Of a stretch of 5,915 bases of DNA, positions 5,750-5,915 are shown piece after piece. The position numbers and the translations under genes are program-made. Every line of letters begins with the position of its first letter. The stretch's first letter is position 1. Origin of the DNA: Flavisolibacter sp. (lineage in GTDB: Bacteria; Bacteroidota; Bacteroidia; Chitinophagales; Chitinophagaceae); assembly GCA_013695175.1 (NCBI GenBank), contig JACDAZ010000460.1:1-5915 (forward strand). The letters are read 5' to 3'. A model generated the notes under the pieces. That model was not told the origin of the DNA and did no database searches. It was given only the letters and a program-made list of their open reading frames with translations.

Positions 5750-5915
5750 ATGGCTTCTAAAAAGAAAAAGCGGGAAAGGTTTTTCAAAAGGTTTATTCTT
5801 TTTGTATTGATACTTTCACTTTCCGGTCTTGCTTATCTTTTTTATTTGTGGGCCCTCAGTAAAGACACAAGCTTTATAGAATACGAAGAATTTGGCATTC
5901 CCATGCCCACACGTT
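5750..5915 (+). CDS. 5' end of a probable membrane-anchored GH25 lysozyme (cut by the right edge)
   Basis: The ATG at 5750 opens a frame of 55 codons that runs off the window. The N-terminus is strongly basic (ASKKKKRERFFKR, 2-14), followed by a single hydrophobic helix (FILFVLILSLSGLAYLFYLW, 15-34) and then FIEYEEFGIPMPTR (42-55). This basic head, single anchor and 'Y-x-x-FGI-x-[IM]-P' segment is, from family knowledge, the start of Bacteroidota GH25 (Cpl-1-like) muramidases, where the catalytic domain follows with a GIDVS motif. GH25 enzymes cut the beta-1,4 bond between N-acetylmuramic acid and N-acetylglucosamine in peptidoglycan. The catalytic domain lies outside the window, so the call rests on the N-terminus only. 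It is divergent from the radical SAM gene, with the repeat arrays between them. Confidence 0.62.
   Translation, partial: MASKKKKRERFFKRFILFVLILSLSGLAYLFYLWALSKDTSFIEYEEFGIPMPTR

Overview
The window looks like a chromosomal piece from a Bacteroidota bacterium, most likely near the Chitinophagaceae. The evidence is the low G+C content, starts without a clear Shine-Dalgarno sequence, signal peptides ending in the style 'LPAFSQ' or 'QSIAQ', and protein families typical of that phylum. The genus is an inference and cannot be fixed from this sequence alone.

Left block (1-2379, all on the minus strand, read right to left): rpoN (sigma-54) is followed after 2 bp by a divergent PAP2-type membrane phosphatase. 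Next come a doubtful 30-codon ORF and then the first 16 codons of another minus-strand gene that runs off the left edge. The rpoN leader carries a small hairpin. It shares a 75-bp intergenic gap with a divergently transcribed small secreted protein of unknown function (2455-2724, plus strand).

Middle block (2742-5517, minus strand): three genes sit head to tail with short gaps (19 and 36 bp), so they are probably one transcription unit. In transcription order they are a radical SAM/SPASM enzyme, a MarR-type repressor, and a secreted family-10-like (GHL10/DUF187) glycoside hydrolase of the kind linked to peptidoglycan glycan strands. The hydrolase ends convergently, 17 bp from the small secreted gene.

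Right block (5518-5915): a 232-bp divergent intergenic region is filled largely by three successive low-complexity arrays with different short periods (7 then 6 bp, 7 bp, and 8-9 bp). It ends at the start of a plus-strand gene whose N-terminus (basic head, one membrane anchor, 'FGIPMPT' segment) matches membrane-anchored GH25 lysozymes.

As a whole, this is mostly ordinary core and housekeeping sequence with a cell-envelope flavour: a lipid phosphatase-like protein, a GHL10 hydrolase and a probable GH25 muramidase. No mobile element, CRISPR array, tRNA or rRNA gene was seen. The most unusual item is the perfectly phased degenerate heptamer array. The orphan small secreted protein and the linkage of the radical SAM, MarR and GHL10 genes are the other items worth following. 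I see no convincing new multi-gene system.
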